Positions 45,919 to 51,900 of a stretch of 64,000 bases of DNA are shown here, in pieces (within the stretch, counting starts at the first letter, position 1; every line of letters begins with the position of its first letter). The DNA is taken from assembly GCA_017591395.1 (NCBI GenBank), contig WEDG01001309.1, positions 33,768-97,767 on the forward strand, in the 5' to 3' direction. The position numbers and the translations under genes were made by a program. The DNA comes from Schistocephalus solidus (lineage: Eukaryota > Platyhelminthes > Cestoda > Diphyllobothriidea > Diphyllobothriidae). The notes under the pieces are model-generated. The model ran no database searches. It had not been told where the DNA came from and saw only the letters and a program-made list of their open reading frames with translations.

Positions 45919-48900
45919 GCGGCCCTTCCTTGTTGGGCAGGTGCCAATGATGTGCGTATCCACCCATGCAAATAGGTGTCCTGTGCGCAGTGTGTGCATG
46001 GCTCCTGAGATAAGGGGTCTTGTCTTCTCACCGCTAACTGATGTGCATGTAAACGGGTGGATAGAGATTTCCTGGTTTGGCCACAACAAACTGCATCACA
46101 AATGGTATTTGGTATTTTCAAGACGACTTCTTTTCTGTTGAAATAGCCAACCATGTTCTTAGGGTGTACCAGCTGGGTGTGCAAAGTTGTAGGTTGGTGC
46201 GCTATTTGTATATGGTGTTTCTTGAGCTGACTTTCAACGAGCTCAGATACATTCTTTACACATGGGAGGGTTCGCCAGTCTATTGCTTTAGACGCCTGGG
46301 AGGTCGACGCTCTGGAAATACCTTTTTCTTTGAACTGTTGTCGTCGCATGCATCGACAGACAGAGTTAGGAGCAGATTCATTCTGGGAAAATAATTTGAA
46401 ACGATATTTCATTTCTGTTTCATATGTTTCTTTATCGGAACAACGAGTTTTTGCTCGAGTTAGCAAGCTGTTAAGAAGGCTGCGTTTTTGAGACATGGGG
46501 TGGCTACTCCCAAAATAAAAAATGACCTCAGAGTATGCATGTTTACGATAGACTGAGATATGTAGTGTTCCGTCTGTCTCTTCACGGGAGTTTTGTTGAG
46601 AAATGCAGGCGAGAGGCCAAGACAATACATCCGAAGGGGCAGCCAAAACCGAAGAGCTGGCGTGCAATACTTTACATAACTGGTGTATCTGTAGAATTTG
46701 CTAGACTAGTGAGCGAATTTGGGATTGGCGTGGCTCACAGACCGGAAGCGAAAATCCGCCGGCAACTCATGCAACCTAAAGACCCAACCCCTTTAACCAA
46801 AAATCCGGCGTCGTTTACCGGATAGACTTCCATTTTGGTCGAGCAAATTATGTTGGCGAAACCGGCAAACGGGTTTGCACGAGAATGCACGAGCACGACC
46901 TTGCTGCAAGACGGAGGGATAAACTCTCCTTGGTAGCCACTCACATGTCTTCGCCAGGGCACGACTTTGACTTTGGCAGCGTGAGAATACTGGGCGCGTC
47001 AGACGACCGAATTTCCCGCCTGCTGCAGGAATCATGGCACTCGACCGCGGAATCGATCAAAAGACATATCGATCTGCCAGCTGCATATCAGGCCCTGCGT
47101 TAACAAAGCAATGGCGCTGATGAAGGTCATACTCGGCAGAGGTGACTTAAATAAGCAGTGAGCTGTAAAGTCTTTTATGCCTTGACGATGGGCTCGCAAG
47201 AGAGTTCGAAACGTCGTATGAATAAACATCTGGTCCCAGAGAATGCCTTCCCGTCTTCTTCTGTACAATTACCTGGGCCTCGCATATTCTCGAACATTCG
47301 GAATACATCCGGGTGCGAAGCGCTTAAACCAGCACGTCGTTGGGAATCCTTTTCCTGTCAAAAAGCTTCGATGTACACTCAACTGAGGTTCCTACACAGG
47401 TGCCTAGACTCCAACACTCTGCCGAGATGCCTCTCGTATAAATCGCCAGTCAACACCGAGCTAGGTAGATGAACGGTCTTATAACACGGACGCCGAATGA
47501 TTCGGGTCTTAATTCAGGATTGTCACCTGCGTCTGCGCAAGTATAAAGCAACAATCGACAAACAATCTCCACGATTCTTGGAGAAGTGCTGACAAATGCT
47601 TTGCACGGTAGCATTTCTTTCAGTGCCAGACGCATTCGCGATGCACGTGACGTCAAATTGATACAGAAGTTGACCACGTTGAGCGAAAAGAATGCAAACA
47701 TTTGCTATGCTAATGTAGTGCACAACCTATCTTCCAAACAACTGACAGCAGCGCAGGTAAAAGTCCTCAGCCACGATGCATGTTTCAATACCACGGATGC
47801 CCAACCACTTGACTTCATTGCAGCCGCGGAAACGGTCATTCGTGAGGCCCCAATTACCGAGGAAAGCAGAAATCTGCTACGACAGCGAATATCTTCCAGA
47901 CTGATATCCCACAAAAACGCAAGACGCTCTCGAAAGCAGAAATTGAAGCACTTTGGACGCTAAAGGCCGACAAAAACATTGTCATACTTCCAGTAGACAA
48001 AGGACAGTCAACGGTTATTTTGAACAAAGAGGACTACGTCAACAAAGTCGAGGCACTTTTGGGCGATAGAACTGCCTATATACCTCGCGAGGATGACATG
48101 ATGAAGATGCTAGTAAGCAATATCAACAAAGACCTGGCAAGTCTTCGGAAGTCAAAAGCAATAACGCAGACTGACTGTCAAAAGATGAAACCAAAGGACA
48201 CAGCGCTCGCGAGATTCTATGGCCTCCCAAGGTCCACAAACCAGGAAACCCCTACGGTCGATCGTCTCTCTAAGAGGCACTCCAACGTTTGGCCTAGCCA
48301 AGCGGTTGTTTCAACGCCTTAAGTTTCTAACCCAGGGTTCCACAACAACCGTCCACTCAGCTGAACAATTTATACGAAAGTTGCAAGGTATTCGACTTAC
48401 GGACTAGGAAGTGATGGTATCTTTCGATGTGACGTCACTTTTCACATCCATCCCACAACATCTCGCAGTCGAAACCATACAAACCCTGCTAGAAGAGCAC
48501 TATAACGAGGCGGACACGAAACTCAAAATAAGGCACCTTATCGACTTCCTGAAACACGGTCTGAACACATTCTTTACCTTTAATGGAACCGTGTACGAAC
48601 AGGTCAAAGGTACGCCGATGGGGTCACCGTTGTCCAGCCTGATTGCTGAGGCAGTATTGCAGAGACTGGAGGCACTGGCGTTCGACCACTATCGACCACG
48701 ATTGTGGGTGCGGTATGTTGTGCGTGTGCGGTATGTCATCATCAGTCGGGAAAAAATGGAGGACTTCACAAAGAATCTGAACTCGATCTTCCCCGACATC
48801 CAGTTCACGATGGAAGAAGAAAAAGACTGTCAGTTGCCGTTTCTCGACGAGCTGGTATGCAGAAATGGCAATGAAGAACTCGAAACGATCGGTTAACAGG

Positions 48901-51900
48901 AAGGCTACGAATACCTCTCGCATTCTGAGTTATTTTAGCAACCACCTCCTCTCGCACAAAAGCAGCTGTGTGAGAACACTGTACCATCGAGCGGAAACCC
49001 ATTGCACCGAACCAGCCGACAATAAGACTGAGGTCCAGTTTCTGCGGAAACTCTTCACGGCCAACGGATACCCTGGGAGTTTTGTTGAGAAATGCAGGCG
49101 AGAGGCCAAGACAATAAATCCGAAGGGGCAGCCAAAACAAAAGAGCTGGCGTTCAATACCTTACATAACTGGGTGTATCCGAAGAATTTGCTAGACTAGT
49201 GAGCGAATTTGGGATTGGCGTGGCTCACAGACCGGAAGCGAAAATCCGCCGGCAACTCATGCAACCTAAAGACCCAACCCCCTTAACCAAAAATCCGGCG
49301 TCGGCTTCCATTTTGGTCGAGCAAATTATGTTGGCGAAACCGGCAAACGGGTTTGCACGAGAATGCACGAGCACGACCTTGCTGTGAGACGGAGGGATAA
49401 ACTCTCCTTGGTAGCCACTCACGTGTCCTCGCCAGGGCACGACTTTGACTTTGGCAGCGTGAGAATACTGGGCGCGTCAGACGACCGAATTTCCCGCCTG
49501 CTGCAGGAATCATGGCACTCGACCGCGGAATCGATCAAAAGACATATCGATCTGCCAGCTGCATATCAGGCCCTGCGTTAACAAAGCAATGGCGCTGATG
49601 AAGGTCATACTCGGCAGAGGTGACTTAAATAAGCAGTGAGCTGTAAAGTCTTTTATGCCTTGACGATGGGCTCGCAAGAGAGTTCGAAACGTCGTATGAA
49701 TAAACATCTGGTCCCAGAGAATGCCTTCCCGTCTTCTTCTGTACAATTACCTGGGCCTCGCATATTCTCGAACATTCGGAATACATCCGGGTGCGAAGCG
49801 CTTAAACCAGCACGTCGTTGGGAATCCTTTTCCTGTCAAAAAGCTTCGATGTACACTCAACTGAGGTTCCTACACAGGTGCCTAGACTCCAACACTCTGC
49901 CGAGATGCCTCTCGTATAAATCGCCAGTCAACACCGAGCTAGGTAGACGAACGGTCTTATAACACGGACGCGGAATGATTCGGGTTTTAATTCAGGATTG
50001 TCACCTGCGTCTGCGCAAGTATAAAGCAACAATCGACAAACAATCTCCACGATTCTTGGAGAAGTGCTGACAAATGCTTTGCACGGTAGCATTTCTTTCA
50101 GTGCCAGACGCATTCGCGATGCACGTGACGTCGAATTGATACAGAAGTTGACCACGTTGAGCGAAAAGAATGCAAACATTTGCTATGCTAATGTAGTGCA
50201 CAACCTATCTTCCAAACAACTGACAGCAGAGCAGGTAAAAGTCCTGAGCCACGTAGCATGTTTCAATACCACGGATGTCCAACCACTTGACTTCATTGCA
50301 GCTGCGGAAACGGTCATTCGCGAGGCCCCAATTACCGACGAAAGCAGAAATCTGCTACGACAGCGAATATCTTCCAGACTGATATCCCACAAAAAAACGC
50401 AAGACGCTCTCGAAAGCAGAAATTGAAGCACGTTGGACCCTGTTGGCCACAAATGCATTTATCACAGAAACGTCTTTCGACGTGTTCAAACGCACTGTAG
50501 CAACGCAGTGGGAAGAAGGAGGAGATGGAATACTTATATGCCCTTTTCGTAGCTAACGGTTATGCAAAGTACTTCATCTACAAATGCCTCAGGAAGCCCC
50601 CGTTCGCGCGGTCGAGCAAAAAGCTAAAGTTTTGGCTCACAATAGCCTACGTGGGGAACGTTTCAAGGGCGTGTAGCATATGTTGAATAAGTGGAACTGA
50701 CAAAGACAAGGGACACTGGAATGGCCATTTCTGGTTTAGTAGTCGGCATTAGCCAGTAGAACGTTCGACTCAATCACCAAAGGTCACGAGTTCGAATCCC
50801 AGGTGGTTCACACTTGAGTAGCGTCAGTTCTTGATCAAACCCTTTGATGAAAGATGGACCGCAAATTCACGTTTCTTCACGTAAAAAATGTTTAACTATA
50901 CCAATGAGGTAGGTAAATACCCGAAGCAAATTACTGATTTTTCTATAAAGAACAGCTTAAATTTTACGTTTGGCAAAAGTGAACATCGATGAGAGGGAGG
51001 TAGGGAGGAGGTACATACCTCTTCGCAACACTGACCAATTACAGGTCGATAGTCGAAGTTGCAGTGCGGGATGCGCTCTAGGGCATGAGGATTAGTCAAC
51101 CGCAAGCCTAGATCCTGTCGACGAATGCGTATGGCCCGAGCTAGGTTCTCTAACGCCGACTCTAACTCGCGCGTCTTCAGTTTACCGGTAGAGATAAGTT
51201 CCAGTACTTCAGCATCATCCAGGTCGGCAATCTACGAGGTGAAAAAGACGAATACATAAACTCCCTTCAGACTAATGGAAATGCACGGTACACTGGTTTC
51301 AATGTGAGTAGCTTTAAAAGTTCACAGTAGAGAGTAAGAACTGTGACTGCTGGGTCAGCATTACCGTGACTATTTTCAAAAATATCAACAGTTTTAGGAC
51401 ATCATCAACGGTACGATGTTGTTAAGCTGCAGCTCTTCTTTTTACTTGGTAGCATTTTATCTGCTGTTTGGAAAGTACTCGTATTTTAGCTAAATGTACA
51501 ATCTACACGATGTGCCCATATGGAAAGCCAAATCCGAAGGACGAAAACAGATAGCTGGCATCCAAAATAACTAAAAATAAGGATTTTTACGTCCTCCCCC
51601 CCTGAGGTGAAAATTTTCCTGCCTTATCTGTGAGAAAAGAGTGGCTCGTGACCGAAAAGTAGGATACTGAGAAAGACAAAATGAACTAACCCGTTTGGAG
51701 CTGAGCGTTGCTGAGGCTTTCACTGCCGGCAATTTGGGCTGAGCTGGCCGCGTACCTTGCACGGACTTTGGTACGACACCAAAGTTAACACGAGTGGAAT
51801 TCATCTGATTCGTGAACAGTGTATTGTTGAAACTGCACTGCACGGCGAAAAAAAATTAATGAAAAGGATAACATGAAGATTTTGTCATTCAGAAGGCTGG

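Larger units (their letters stand above)
46586..47960 (+). repeat. Head-to-tail PLE direct repeat, unit 1
   Basis: Nearly identical to 49075-50440, offset 2489 bp at the start and 2478 bp later; the change comes from a net 11-bp difference in the GIY-YIG region. Only scattered substitutions separate them over about 1.37 kb. The repeat spans the 3' end of one PLE, a pseudo-LTR-like spacer (47104-47522) and the 5' coding part of the next. Confidence 0.95.

Noticed and set aside
47158..47472. 104-codon open frame in the PLE spacer, repeated at 49636-49962
   Set aside because: Conserved only because the DNA is duplicated; lies in the pseudo-LTR-like region.
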